Source: Eutrophovita brisbanensis (lineage in GTDB: Bacteria; Pseudomonadota; Gammaproteobacteria; Burkholderiales; Eutrophovitaceae). Taken from it: DNA of 64,000 nt. The stretch is from contig JAYQTM010000001.1 in assembly GCA_038147395.1 (NCBI GenBank), positions 1,922,001-1,986,000 on the forward strand, written 5' to 3'. The notes beneath the pieces are model-generated. The model ran no database searches, was not told the DNA's origin, and saw only the letters and a list, made by a program, of their open reading frames with translations. Of the stretch, positions 34,034 through 43,682 are shown in pieces (position 1 is the first letter of the stretch; every line of letters begins with the position of its first letter). A program made the position numbers and the translations under genes.

Positions 34034-35869
34034 TCATTCATTCGTTGGTCGCGACTGACGTGTATCAGGCTCCTGGCCTAAATTGAGGTCGATCTTAGAC
34101 AGATCCACTGGCTCGGCTGTACGGGTGTTTCTCGCGAATTTCCCCTCTGAATAGCGTACATCATCAGGATTTATCAAATATCCCAGGGCGAGCAACCTCT
34201 CCCAATAAGCACCACTTTCTCTGGTGATGTCAGCGACAATTTTTGCGATGTCCTCGAATCCAGATAATTCACCTTTTCGCGAATAGACCTCCGCAAGCTT
34301 TAACAGTAAGTCTAACCGCCTTGGCTCCGCTACAAGTGCTTGTGTAAGGATGTTCTCCGCTTGAGAGAACCGCCCATAAGCGAGGAAAATGTCTGCATCC
34401 TCAACCGGATCTTGAAAATCCTCTCCAGAGGATTTCCCTTCGGAGTCGGAAGATTGCGTAGGAGCATCGCTAAACGACGTTGTATCGATTTTTTCATTCG
34501 CCACGTAGGTTGCTACTGTTTCCTCATCATCGTCCATCTCACGTAATCGTCTTGAGACCAACAGCCCGAGAATCAAAATGAGAAAAACTGGGATCACAAG
34601 ATATAGCGGTTGACCAAGAATCGCACCAATGAGTTTTTCTTGCCATCGCAACTCTGTCTCCCCCTGTTGGACAGGTCTATCGGCTCTTTTAATTTGGTCG
34701 GACTCAACGCGAATTCCAGCGCTCGTCGTTTTCTTCGTTTCGCTCAACGCCCTCAGATCAGCTACGATCCGCTCGAGTTCAATCGCCCTATTTTTTTGCT
34801 CTTCTAACGCCTGTTGTGTCGCAATCAACTGCTCTTGCAAAGCAGCATCGGAATCAAGACCATCGGACAAGCGTACGACATGGGAAGGTTTAGCGTTATC
34901 GGAAGGCTCGATCACCCGAGGTGCCTGCTTAATGCTCCCCCCATCTGAGCGTGATCCGGGAAGATCCGACCGCCCCAAATTTCTATTCTCACCACCAGCC
35001 ATCCTGGACTTAAACGCTTGCCAGTCTGCCGCATGAATCTTCACTTCACTGGAAGACTCTGACTTGGAAATTCGAGCTAACTCCTCGGATACCGGGATTT
35101 GTATGCGACTACCCGCGCGCAAACGGTTCATATTATCGTTATCAAACGCAGCTCTATTTTTCCTGAACAAACCGACTAACATCTGCTCGAGCGAGTATCC
35201 AGCGACCCTATTGCGCTGCGCGATCTTTGACAGGGTATCTCCGCTTCGAACATCCACGAAAATCCTGGATTCGCCCAGCGAAGATTGATTCGTAACCGGC
35301 GTTACGTCAGTATCGACCGATTCTTTTTGAGCTCGAACGCTCGGCTGCTCCTCAACAAATACGTCTGATGCTCGATTACCCTCAACGTTAGTTGTTTGTT
35401 CCTGCTCAACGATACCCTCCGAAACCTCCTGGATGGCAGCAACATTTTGTCCATCCATATTTCCCGTAAGTCGACGCTCCTCCAGCAACAACGGCGGATC
35501 AATAAAGGCAACAAACGTCCTCGACACCCGCTCACTTTGGACAGATAACTCCACCAATAAATCAATCACGATTTCATTCACGGCTTCTTTGGTCATCAAC
35601 GAGATGAAGTCGCCTGATTGATCGCGGATATATTCAAGAGTGATATTTGAGACAAGGTCGTTATAAATGAGACCCGACTTCGCATACTGAGCTGGAGAAC
35701 CAAGTGACACGGTGAGATCACTGGCGCCCGAATCACTGACATCAAAGACAGATATTCGCGCCTCGAGAGGTTCACCCAACGCAGACTCTACCGTTAAGCT
35801 CCCCAGCCGAGCCGCATTAACAACTCCAATGAAACCTGTTAGAACGACAAAAAATATTAGGCGAATCAT
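34034..35869 (-). CDS. fimV: FimV-like LysM/TPR envelope protein
   Basis: Large bitopic protein of the FimV/HubP group, which in Pseudomonas and Vibrio acts as a polar organiser for type IV pili and other machinery. Signal peptide (MIRLIFFVVLTGFIGVVNA), the FimV N-terminal domain with GSLTVESALGEPLEARI, a LysM domain near residues 215-265 (VRSGDTLSKIAQRN), a coiled coil near 350-390, a membrane helix near 425-445, and an acidic cytoplasmic TPR region (DIFLAYGRFSQAENILTQAL). The C-terminal VDLSKIDLNLG recalls the FimV end. At about 611 residues it is shorter than Pseudomonas FimV (about 900). ATG at 35867-35869 is preferred to the upstream TTG. Confidence 0.9.
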   Translation of the reverse strand: MIRLIFFVVLTGFIGVVNAARLGSLTVESALGEPLEARISVFDVSDSGASDLTVSLGSPAQYAKSGLIYNDLVSNITLEYIRDQSGDFISLMTKEAVNEIVIDLLVELSVQSERVSRTFVAFIDPPLLLEERRLTGNMDGQNVAAIQEVSEGIVEQEQTTNVEGNRASDVFVEEQPSVRAQKESVDTDVTPVTNQSSLGESRIFVDVRSGDTLSKIAQRNRVAGYSLEQMLVGLFRKNRAAFDNDNMNRLRAGSRIQIPVSEELARISKSESSSEVKIHAADWQAFKSRMAGGENRNLGRSDLPGSRSDGGSIKQAPRVIEPSDNAKPSHVVRLSDGLDSDAALQEQLIATQQALEEQKNRAIELERIVADLRALSETKKTTSAGIRVESDQIKRADRPVQQGETELRWQEKLIGAILGQPLYLVIPVFLILILGLLVSRRLREMDDDEETVATYVANEKIDTTSFSDAPTQSSDSEGKSSGEDFQDPVEDADIFLAYGRFSQAENILTQALVAEPRRLDLLLKLAEVYSRKGELSGFEDIAKIVADITRESGAYWERLLALGYLINPDDVRYSEGKFARNTRTAEPVDLSKIDLNLGQEPDTRQSRPTNE

Positions 35870-35950
35870 GATAACCAATCTCTATCTAGATGAAGGTTGC
35901 GAGAAACACGACTAATGGGTATCGATAAGTTAAGAGTATCACGCAGTGCT

Positions 35951-37081
35951 CTAACGTAGCTCGCGGACGAGAATTTGAAGCATTCTGCGAAGCGGTTCTG
36001 CCGCACCCCACAAAAGCTGGTCACCAACCGTGAAGGCCGAATAAATATTACCCTCACTCATTCCCAGTTTCCTGACACGACCTATAGGGATATTCAATGT
36101 TCTCGTCGTCACACTCGGACTAAGCCCCTCGATACTGTCACCTTTTGTATTGGGAATAACAGAGACCCATTCATTAGCCCCCGCCAGTCGTTCTTCAACT
36201 TCAGGCTCTGTTAACGCACGTGTGAGCTTGAAGGTGAGCGCTTGGCTATGGCACCTCATCGCGCCAACGCGCACACAAATGCCATCGATGACGATTGGAG
36301 AAGATTCACGCCCAAGGATCTTATTGGCCTCCGCCTGTGCCTTCCACTCTTCTCGACTTTGACCATTACCAAGATCCGAGTCGATCCATGGGATCAAACT
36401 GCCGGCCAAAGGAATACCGAAGTGATCCGTTGGAAATCCGTCGCTTCGCATGGCATCCAGAACAGTCTCATCAACTTTTAGTATGTCCCCATCGGATGAA
36501 GCCAACTGCCCTTGGACTGAATCATGTATCGCTCCCATCTGAGCAATCAACTCTCGCATATGCTGCGCACCAGCTCCCGACGCCGCTTGGTATGTCATCG
36601 CAGAAACCCATTCGACCAACCCATCTTTTAATAACCCATGCATCGCCAACAGCATGAGACTTACCGTACAGTTACCTCCGATGAAGTCTCTCTTCCCGTT
36701 TTGAATTGCGTCATCGATACTATCTCGGTTAATCGGATCGAGGATGATCATCGCATCGGATGACATGCGCAGCGCAGATGCTGCATCAATCCAGTAACCA
36801 GCCCAGCCCGAATCTCTCAACGGACCGTGAATCTTTTTTGTGTAATCTCCGCCCTGACAAGACAAAATGACATCCATCGCCTGGAGTTCTGATATTGCGT
36901 AGGCATCCTTCAGAACACCATCAGAGCCAGGTACGGACGGCGCAGGCTCTCCAACTTGGGACGTGGTAAAAAAAGTCGGAGAGATCGAATCAAAGTCTGC
37001 CTCGTCTCGCATCCGTTGCATCAGCACCGAACCCACCATACCTCGCCACCCAACAAGACCGACCTTTAACATTTCGCTCAT
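35951..37081 (-). CDS. asd: Aspartate-semialdehyde dehydrogenase
   Basis: Reduces aspartyl phosphate to aspartate semialdehyde, feeding lysine/DAP, methionine and threonine synthesis. Motifs: KVGLVGWRGMVGSVLMQRM, SCQGGDYT, the catalytic cysteine in GGNCTVSLMLLA, YQAASGAGAQHMREL, and the active-site histidine in VGAMRCHSQALT. Length about 376. I prefer the ATG at 37079-37081; the frame also has a TTG at 37102 that overlaps the leuB stop as TTGA, and an ATG at 37070-37072 that would match the short start of Pseudomonas Asd. Confidence 0.96.
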   Translation of the reverse strand: MSEMLKVGLVGWRGMVGSVLMQRMRDEADFDSISPTFFTTSQVGEPAPSVPGSDGVLKDAYAISELQAMDVILSCQGGDYTKKIHGPLRDSGWAGYWIDAASALRMSSDAMIILDPINRDSIDDAIQNGKRDFIGGNCTVSLMLLAMHGLLKDGLVEWVSAMTYQAASGAGAQHMRELIAQMGAIHDSVQGQLASSDGDILKVDETVLDAMRSDGFPTDHFGIPLAGSLIPWIDSDLGNGQSREEWKAQAEANKILGRESSPIVIDGICVRVGAMRCHSQALTFKLTRALTEPEVEERLAGANEWVSVIPNTKGDSIEGLSPSVTTRTLNIPIGRVRKLGMSEGNIYSAFTVGDQLLWGAAEPLRRMLQILVRELR

Positions 37082-37098
37082 ACTCAATTCAATCCGAG

Positions 37099-38166
37099 TC
37101 AACCGAGCGCAGCGATGACCGCATCACCCATTTCTTTAGTGCCAATGGGATTAACGTCATCTGGACAAATGTCCGGAGTGCGCAGACCTTGAGATAAAAC
37201 CTGCTTCACCGCTCTGTCTATTCGCACAGCCGCCTCACTTTGATTCAAGCTGTATTTCATCATCATAGATAACGACAATATAGTCGCTAACGGATTGGCC
37301 ACGTTGTTACCCGCGATATCAGGAGCTGACCCATGAATCGGCTCGAACAAGCCCTTACCATTAGTATCCATCGAGGCCGAAGGGAGCATCCCAATCGATC
37401 CGGTCAACATAGACGCTTCATCCGACAAGATGTCTCCAAAGATATTCCCTGTCAAAATGACATCGAACTGCTTCGGGGCCCGCACAAGTTGCATCGCCGC
37501 GTTATCGACATACATATGACTCAGTTCAACAGACGGGTATTCCTTTGCAACACGACTAACAACCTCACGCCAGAGTATGCTGGTATCAAGAACGTTCGCT
37601 TTATCGACAGAGCACAGTCGTTGGTTTCTCTTTTGTGCAATGTCGAATCCTACTCGGGCGATTCTTTCAACTTCAGAGACGGAGTAGCGCATCGTGTCAA
37701 AACCTTCATCTTCTCCAGATTCCGTCTGACGCCGCCCTCTAGGCTGACCGAAATAAATATCCCCCGTCAGCTCACGAAGAATCATGATGTCTAAACCTTC
37801 GACTAGTTCAGGCTTAAGACTAGAGGAAGAGGCCAATTCTGGGAAAACGACTGCCGGTCTTAAATTTGCAAACAAAGACAGTTCCTTGCGGATTCTGAGG
37901 AGGCCTTGCTCTGGACGTAACTCACGTGGCAGCACATCGTAAGAAGGGCCGCCCACTGCTCCCAATAAAATAGCATCAGCGTCTTTAGCAAGTTTCAAAG
38001 TTCTCTCAGGAAGCGGATCGCCTGCTTCGTCATACCCAGCTCCGCCAATTGCCGCGTACTCAATATCCAGTGAGAGCCCATCTGCCTTGAGGTGATCGAG
38101 CACTCTGACCGCCTGTTCAACAATCTCCGGTCCGATGCCGTCTCCGGGCAATACAACTATCTTCAT
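37099..38166 (-). CDS. leuB: 3-isopropylmalate dehydrogenase
   Basis: Oxidative decarboxylation of 3-isopropylmalate in leucine synthesis, NAD-dependent. Motifs: LPGDGIGPEIVEQAVRVL, LGAVGGPSYD, the substrate-binding RELTGDIYFGQPRG, and the Mg/NAD region ILTGNIFGDILSDEASMLTGS and EPIHGSAPDIAG. Length 355. It lies between leuD and asd, with the asd reading frame abutting its stop. Confidence 0.98.
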   Translation of the reverse strand: MKIVVLPGDGIGPEIVEQAVRVLDHLKADGLSLDIEYAAIGGAGYDEAGDPLPERTLKLAKDADAILLGAVGGPSYDVLPRELRPEQGLLRIRKELSLFANLRPAVVFPELASSSSLKPELVEGLDIMILRELTGDIYFGQPRGRRQTESGEDEGFDTMRYSVSEVERIARVGFDIAQKRNQRLCSVDKANVLDTSILWREVVSRVAKEYPSVELSHMYVDNAAMQLVRAPKQFDVILTGNIFGDILSDEASMLTGSIGMLPSASMDTNGKGLFEPIHGSAPDIAGNNVANPLATILSLSMMMKYSLNQSEAAVRIDRAVKQVLSQGLRTPDICPDDVNPIGTKEMGDAVIAALG

Positions 38167-38216
38167 AATTTACTTCCAAGTTTAAAAATTATTGTTTACT
38201 GCATTGATTCTCAAAA

Positions 38217-38858
38217 TTAACCGAAAAGCCAAGGCTGTCTGAGTTTGTGTTGCGACTCAAATTCTTTGATCGCATCGACATGCCTCATAGTCAAACCAAT
38301 GTCGTCAAGGCCGTTTAGCAGACAATGCTTACGAAATGGGTCGACGTCGAACGAAAACGATTTAGCGCCATCCGTTGTGGACACCTTTTGCGCTTCGAGG
38401 TCGATCGATAGTTTAAAACCTGGGAAAGCTGCCACATCGTGAAACAATTCATCTACTTGAGCTTCCCCGAGAACGATCGGCAATAATCCGTTTTTTAGCG
38501 AATTATTAAAGAAAATCTCACCAAAACTGGGAGCGATGACTGCTTTAAATCCGTAATCGGTGAGTGCCCACGGGGCATGCTCTCGAGACGAACCACAACC
38601 GAAGTTCTTGCGAGCAAGAAGAATCGACGCACCTTGGTACCTTGCCTCGTTTAAAACGAATTTCGGATTGATTTGGCGTTTCTCAATAGGGATGCCAGGC
38701 TCACCAACATCGAGAAACCGCCATGCATCAAAAAGATTGATTCCAAATCCCGATCGCTTGATCGATTTCAAAAATTGCTTTGGAATGATCGCATCAGTAT
38801 CAACGTTAGTTCGATCCAGAGGAACAACTAATCCACTATGAAAAGTAAATTTGTCCAT
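38217..38858 (-). CDS. leuD: 3-isopropylmalate dehydratase small subunit
   Basis: Swivel-domain subunit of isopropylmalate isomerase, partner of LeuC. The 213-residue protein shows NVDTDAIIPKQFLKSIKR, the active-site loop ILLARKNFGCGSSREHAPWAL and APSFGEIFFNNSLKNGLLPI. It lies 46 bases after leuC and 50 bases before leuB. Confidence 0.98.
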   Translation of the reverse strand: MDKFTFHSGLVVPLDRTNVDTDAIIPKQFLKSIKRSGFGINLFDAWRFLDVGEPGIPIEKRQINPKFVLNEARYQGASILLARKNFGCGSSREHAPWALTDYGFKAVIAPSFGEIFFNNSLKNGLLPIVLGEAQVDELFHDVAAFPGFKLSIDLEAQKVSTTDGAKSFSFDVDPFRKHCLLNGLDDIGLTMRHVDAIKEFESQHKLRQPWLFG

Positions 38859-38904
38859 GATTTCCTGCCTTAATTAAACTGATTAATCGTTTCAAAATAC
38901 GACA

Positions 38905-40314
38905 TCAGCTAGTCAACAATCGTGCGTCAACGAAATGGCCAGCAATCGCCGCACTCGCAGCCATCGCCGGACTCACCAAGTGCGTTCTGCCACCTGCACC
39001 CTGTCGACCCTCAAAGTTTCGATTGGACGTTGATGCGCACCGCTCACCGGATTCCAATCGGTCATTATTCATCGCCAAACACATAGAGCAACCTGGTTGC
39101 CGCCACTCAAAGCCAGCTGCCGTGAATATTTGGTCAAGCCCCTCATGCTCTGCCTGCGCTTTGACAAGACCAGAGCCTGGCACCACCATCGCCAACTTGA
39201 TGTTCGAAGCCACACGCTTTCCCTTAACAACCTCCGCGGCCGCTCGCAAATCCTCAATCCGTGAATTCGTACACGAGCCGATGAAGACTTTGTCTAATTT
39301 GATATCAGTGATCGCCATATTTGGCTCAAGACCCATGTACTGGAGCGCCCTCTCGACACCTTCTCGCCGCACCGAATCTTTCTCTTTGTCTGGATCCGGC
39401 ACACGACCATCAATACCGCAGACCATTTCGGGTGACGTGCCCCAAGTCACTTGAGGCACCACCTCATCTCCGTTGAGCGTAACCACCGCATCGAAGGATG
39501 CCCCATCATCCGATTTAAGCGATCGCCAATAGGTCTCAGCAGCGTCCCACATATCGCCAGTTGGGGAAAAATTTCGACCACGCAGATAATCGATTGTCAC
39601 ATCGTCGACAGCGACCATGCCTGCCCGCGCACCCGCCTCAATCGCCATATTACAAAGAGTCATACGACCCTCCATGGACAAGGACCGTATCGCACTTCCA
39701 GCAAATTCGATTGCGTAACCCGTACCTCCAGCAGTTCCGATTTTGCCAATCAGCGCGAGTGCAATATCTTTACCGGTGACAGCGGGAGAAAGCGCCCCAT
39801 CAACCTGAACAAGCATGTTTTTCATTTTCTTTTGAACGAGGCATTGCGTGGCCATAACATGCTCAACCTCCGATGTCCCAATGCCATGGGCCAAACACGC
39901 GAAAGCGCCATGCGTGCTGGTATGAGAATCACCACACACCACAGTCATTCCAGGCAACGTCGCGCCCTGCTCCGGGCCAATCACGTGAACGATGCCCTGC
40001 CTTGAATCCAAAAAGGGAAAATAAGCTTTTGCGCCAAATTCATTGATATTCTTATCAAGAGTATCGACTTGCAGTTTGGAAATTGGATCCTCGATACCCT
40101 TGTCCCAATCCGTCGTTGGCGTATTGTGGTCCGCGGTGGCAACGATCGAATCGGTTCTCCAAGGCGCTCGGCCGGCCATTTTCAATCCTTCAAATGCCTG
40201 CGGACTCGTCACCTCATGTACAAGGTGTCGATCGATATATATCAGTGAAGTCCCGTCATCCTCAGTTCGAACAACGTGGCTGTCCCAAAGCTTGTCGTAC
40301 AACGTTTTCAGCAT
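38905..40314 (-). CDS. leuC: 3-isopropylmalate dehydratase large subunit
   Basis: Aconitase-family [4Fe-4S] subunit of isopropylmalate isomerase. Cluster ligands are in GSCTNSRIEDLRAA and PGCSMCLAMN; other blocks are YIDRHLVHEVTSPQAF, PGMTVVCGDSHTSTHGAFACL and GRTHLVSPAMAA. ATG at 40312-40314 gives MLKTLYDKLWDSHVV, matching the family; a GTG three codons upstream is also open. Length about 469. No leucine-rich leader peptide is visible in the 65 bases between the MFS gene and leuC. Confidence 0.98.
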   Translation of the reverse strand: MLKTLYDKLWDSHVVRTEDDGTSLIYIDRHLVHEVTSPQAFEGLKMAGRAPWRTDSIVATADHNTPTTDWDKGIEDPISKLQVDTLDKNINEFGAKAYFPFLDSRQGIVHVIGPEQGATLPGMTVVCGDSHTSTHGAFACLAHGIGTSEVEHVMATQCLVQKKMKNMLVQVDGALSPAVTGKDIALALIGKIGTAGGTGYAIEFAGSAIRSLSMEGRMTLCNMAIEAGARAGMVAVDDVTIDYLRGRNFSPTGDMWDAAETYWRSLKSDDGASFDAVVTLNGDEVVPQVTWGTSPEMVCGIDGRVPDPDKEKDSVRREGVERALQYMGLEPNMAITDIKLDKVFIGSCTNSRIEDLRAAAEVVKGKRVASNIKLAMVVPGSGLVKAQAEHEGLDQIFTAAGFEWRQPGCSMCLAMNNDRLESGERCASTSNRNFEGRQGAGGRTHLVSPAMAASAAIAGHFVDARLLTS

Positions 40315-40379
40315 GTAAATCACCGGTTTGGTTGCTTATAAAATTTAAGCCGGTAATTATGACACACGAGCGCCACCAC

Positions 40380-41540
40380 TTATGAGGATCGCGCGTCAAT
40401 TCCATCATGCCGCCGGAGCCAATAAATCAGCCCTGCTCCTACAAACGCAACGCCCGCAGAAAAAACAAACGTCGTTGGGCCATCAAAACGTTCCCACAGC
40501 AAACCAGAGGCGAACGTCCCAAGAGCGCCGCCCGCCCCAAACCCGACGCTTGAGTAAAGCGCCTGACCTCTCGAGCGATATACCCCGCTGAAATATTCGT
40601 TAGTCGCCGCGATCCCTGCAACATGAAACATACCGAAAGTAATTGCGTGCATCATTTGAGAAAAAATAAGGAGAATGATGCTGTCAAAACCAACCGCAAC
40701 GAGCGAGAACCGTAGCACGGCGATAAGAAAGCAGAACAAGAAGAAATCATTGAATCGAAATCGAGAAAAAAGGCGGGGCATAATGAGAAAAATAAAAATC
40801 TCTGCAATCACTGCAACTGCCCAAAGCCACCCAACTGTCGATTTCGAATACCCATTTTCAACGATAAAAATCGAGAAAAACGCGTTGTACGCGCCATGAG
40901 CAAACTGCATCATGAAAAAGCAAAGGAGCAATCCGATAATGCGACGATCAACTTTGAGGGCTGGCCCACCTCGAACAGACGACACCCCACCTTGATGGGT
41001 GAGATCTTTTGGCAAAAATACGATAGACGCCGTCACCAGCACCAACATAAGACTCATGACGTAGTCGAGGTGAATGAGATCCATCATTTCAAAAAGGTAT
41101 CCACCACCTAAAACCACGAGGATAAATCCGACCGAACCCCAAAGGCGAATGCGGCCATATATTGATAGTTCATTGCCCAAACGTTCGGCACACAGCGCCT
41201 CTGCAATAGGCAAAATCCCAGACCAGACCAAACCCCAAAGGGTGAGTATGGTCGCGACATAGGTCAAAGACGTACCGCCACGAATAAAGAAAAAAATCAG
41301 CGGACCAATTAAGGCCAACAAGACAATCAGACGATATTTTTCTCCCCAGCGATCAGACAACCACGCCCAAAAAAATGGCACCAAAATTCTTAGTGCTGGG
41401 CTGATTCCGAGGAGAATTGCTATTTCAAACGGCGCAAACCCTCGTCGTTGTAAATAGAGCGAAAAAAATGGCGCGAAAACACCAACAAAGGCAAAGTACC
41501 AAAAATAAAAATTGGATAATCGAAAAACGAGGCCAGTCAC
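40380..41540 (-). CDS. MFS transporter, HcaT/phenylpropionate permease-like
   Basis: A 386-residue protein with about 12 hydrophobic helices. The N-terminal pattern RLSNFYFWYFAFVGVFAPFF, then LLGISPALRILVPFFWAWLSDR, resembles the MFS_1-like group with HcaT and nucleoside:H+ symporter-like carriers. A conserved charged loop RIRLWGSVGFILVV is typical of this group. The substrate cannot be told from sequence. The start appears to be GTG at 41538-41540 with no clear ribosome-binding site. A similar carrier follows aroC in Pseudomonas; here it also precedes leuC. Confidence 0.85.
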   Translation of the reverse strand: MTGLVFRLSNFYFWYFAFVGVFAPFFSLYLQRRGFAPFEIAILLGISPALRILVPFFWAWLSDRWGEKYRLIVLLALIGPLIFFFIRGGTSLTYVATILTLWGLVWSGILPIAEALCAERLGNELSIYGRIRLWGSVGFILVVLGGGYLFEMMDLIHLDYVMSLMLVLVTASIVFLPKDLTHQGGVSSVRGGPALKVDRRIIGLLLCFFMMQFAHGAYNAFFSIFIVENGYSKSTVGWLWAVAVIAEIFIFLIMPRLFSRFRFNDFFLFCFLIAVLRFSLVAVGFDSIILLIFSQMMHAITFGMFHVAGIAATNEYFSGVYRSRGQALYSSVGFGAGGALGTFASGLLWERFDGPTTFVFSAGVAFVGAGLIYWLRRHDGIDARSS

Positions 41541-41602
41541 ACTGTTATTTGGAATGTGTTGTGATCACACAATAGATAGTGACTCAGCTTTTCGGTCGTG
41601 AA

Positions 41603-42712
41603 TTAACCGAAATTAGACGTCTTGTCGGTTAGCCTCGGCGTGTCAGTTTGAACATCAGCGTTCTGAGCCCGATGCCTCAAGGCATGATCTGCAAGCACCA
41701 AGGCGACCATGGCTTCCGCAATCGGTGTTGCTCGAATACCAACACACGGATCATGACGCCCGAACGTATTGACCGTAACTTCCTTTCCCGATTTATCGAT
41801 CGACTGCCGATCTAACCTGATACTCGAAGTGGGTTTAATCGCAATGTGGGCAATGATGTCCTGCCCGGTGGAAATTCCCCCCAAGATGCCGCCCGAGTGA
41901 TTGCTTAGAAAACCGTTCTCACTCATTTCATCACTGTGGGTTGTGCCTTTTTGACTGACTACGGCAAATCCATCGCCAATTTCTACACCCTTCACAGCAT
42001 TAATGCCCATCAACGCACTCGCGAGATCAGCGTCCAGCTTGTCATACACCGGCTCACCTAAGCCGACTGGTACGCTTGTCGCAACTACCGATATTCTGGC
42101 GCCGCATGAATCTCCAGATTTACGAAGTCGATCCATATAAGTTTCAAGTTCGCCAACTATCGCCGGATCAGGACAAAAAAATGGATTGTCATTGATCCCA
42201 TCCCAACCATGAAAATCAATTTTTATGTCTCCCAACTGCGACATAAAACCGCGAACGAGTATTCCGTAGCGCTCTCGCAACCATTTTTTTGCAATCGCCC
42301 CCGCCGCAACACGTCCAGCCGTTTCTCGGGCAGATTGTCTACCACCACCCCGATAATCTCGTTGACCATATTTCTGCCAGTAAGTGTAATCGGCATGCCC
42401 AGGGCGAAACTGCTCAGCAATATTGCCGTAGTCCTTTGACCGTTGATCAACATTACGTATAGACAGTGCAATCGGTGTGCCAGTCGTCTTGCCTTCGAAC
42501 ACACCCGAGAGAATCTCAACCGAATCAGGCTCCCGCCTTTGCGTGACATGTCTAGATGTGCCCGGCCGACGACGATCCAAATCGACTTGTATATCTTCCA
42601 CATCTAAATCCATCCCTGGTGGGCATCCATCAACAACGCATCCAATCGCGGGCCCATGGCTCTCGCCAAAGGAAGTGACGCAAAATGATTTTCCGAATGT
42701 ATTTCCAGACAT
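41603..42712 (-). CDS. aroC: Chorismate synthase
   Basis: Final step of the shikimate pathway, EPSP to chorismate, requiring reduced FMN. Signatures: TSFGESHGPAIGCVVDG near the N-terminus, DLDRRRPGTSRHVTQRREPD, DYRGGGRQSARETAGRVAAGAIAKK split over the FMN site, SGGILGGISTGQ and GRHDPCVGIRATPIAEAM. Length 369 (E. coli 361). It is divergent from thyA, with 169 bases between them, and is the first gene of the long minus-strand series. Confidence 0.98.
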   Translation of the reverse strand: MSGNTFGKSFCVTSFGESHGPAIGCVVDGCPPGMDLDVEDIQVDLDRRRPGTSRHVTQRREPDSVEILSGVFEGKTTGTPIALSIRNVDQRSKDYGNIAEQFRPGHADYTYWQKYGQRDYRGGGRQSARETAGRVAAGAIAKKWLRERYGILVRGFMSQLGDIKIDFHGWDGINDNPFFCPDPAIVGELETYMDRLRKSGDSCGARISVVATSVPVGLGEPVYDKLDADLASALMGINAVKGVEIGDGFAVVSQKGTTHSDEMSENGFLSNHSGGILGGISTGQDIIAHIAIKPTSSIRLDRQSIDKSGKEVTVNTFGRHDPCVGIRATPIAEAMVALVLADHALRHRAQNADVQTDTPRLTDKTSNFG

Positions 42713-42881
42713 AGAATTTTTTTATCGTAAAGACTACGAAAATCACGAGAGGCTAATCGTCATGAGTCTAACATAGTGGACGCCCCAGCTCGACATCATC
42801 AGGCGTGTTTGCGCATCCATATATTGCTAAACTCGAGTGTAATGCGAATCACACAATATCAGCGATAACCAAGGACACATC

Positions 42882-43676
42882 ATGCGCAGCTATCTCGATT
42901 TAATGAGGCATATTCGTGAAAATGGAACGCCCAAGGAAGACCGTACCGGCACGGGTACACTCAGCGTTTTTGGCGCACAACTTCGATTTGACCTCAGCGC
43001 TGGGTTCCCACTGCTGACCACAAAAAAAGTACACCTTAAATCAATCATCCATGAACTGCTGTGGTTCCTAAAGGGCAGTACAAATATTGAATACCTGACT
43101 CAGAATGGAGTCACGATATGGGACGAATGGGCAGATAAAAATGGAGATTTAGGCCCTGTTTATGGTCATCAATGGCGCTCATGGCCGACAAAAGACGGCG
43201 GACACATTGACCAGATCTCAAAGGTGATTGATGACCTCAAAAAAAACCCGGATTCTCGTCGACACATTGTCTCTGCTTGGAATGTATCGGACATCGACAA
43301 AATGGCGCTTGCACCGTGCCACACGTTTTTTCAGTTTTATGTTGCTGGCGGCAAACTATCGTGCCAGCTCTACCAGCGCAGTGCTGACTTTTTCCTAGGG
43401 GTGCCGTTCAACATTGCGTCCTACGCACTTTTGACGATGATGGTCGCTCAAGTCTGCGATCTCGAAGTGGGAGATTTCGTCCATACCTTCGGTGACTGTC
43501 ACTTATATGTCAATCACTTGACTCAAACCGATGAGCAATTATCTCGAACGCCGAGGTCACTCCCTACAATGAGAATCAACCCCGAGGTGAAGAATATTTT
43601 TGAGTTCACGTACGAAGACTTTGAACTCATCGGATACGACCCCCACCCGATGATCAAGGCTCCAGTCGCGATATAG
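42882..43676 (+). CDS. thyA: Thymidylate synthase
   Basis: Methylates dUMP to dTMP with methylenetetrahydrofolate. At 264 residues it equals E. coli ThyA. The catalytic cysteine is in MALAPCHTFFQFYV; also present are EDRTGTGTLSVFG, RSWPTKDGGHIDQI, YQRSADFFLGVPFNIASYALL and HTFGDCHLYVNH. It is followed 6 bases later by folA, which regenerates the dihydrofolate it produces, so the two form a natural operon. Confidence 0.99.
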   Translation: MRSYLDLMRHIRENGTPKEDRTGTGTLSVFGAQLRFDLSAGFPLLTTKKVHLKSIIHELLWFLKGSTNIEYLTQNGVTIWDEWADKNGDLGPVYGHQWRSWPTKDGGHIDQISKVIDDLKKNPDSRRHIVSAWNVSDIDKMALAPCHTFFQFYVAGGKLSCQLYQRSADFFLGVPFNIASYALLTMMVAQVCDLEVGDFVHTFGDCHLYVNHLTQTDEQLSRTPRSLPTMRINPEVKNIFEFTYEDFELIGYDPHPMIKAPVAI

Positions 43677-43682
43677 ATCAGC

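Noticed and set aside
40315..40379. Possible leucine attenuation leader upstream of leuC
   Set aside because: Only 65 bases lie between the MFS stop and leuC; no leucine-codon-rich leader peptide or convincing terminator is present.
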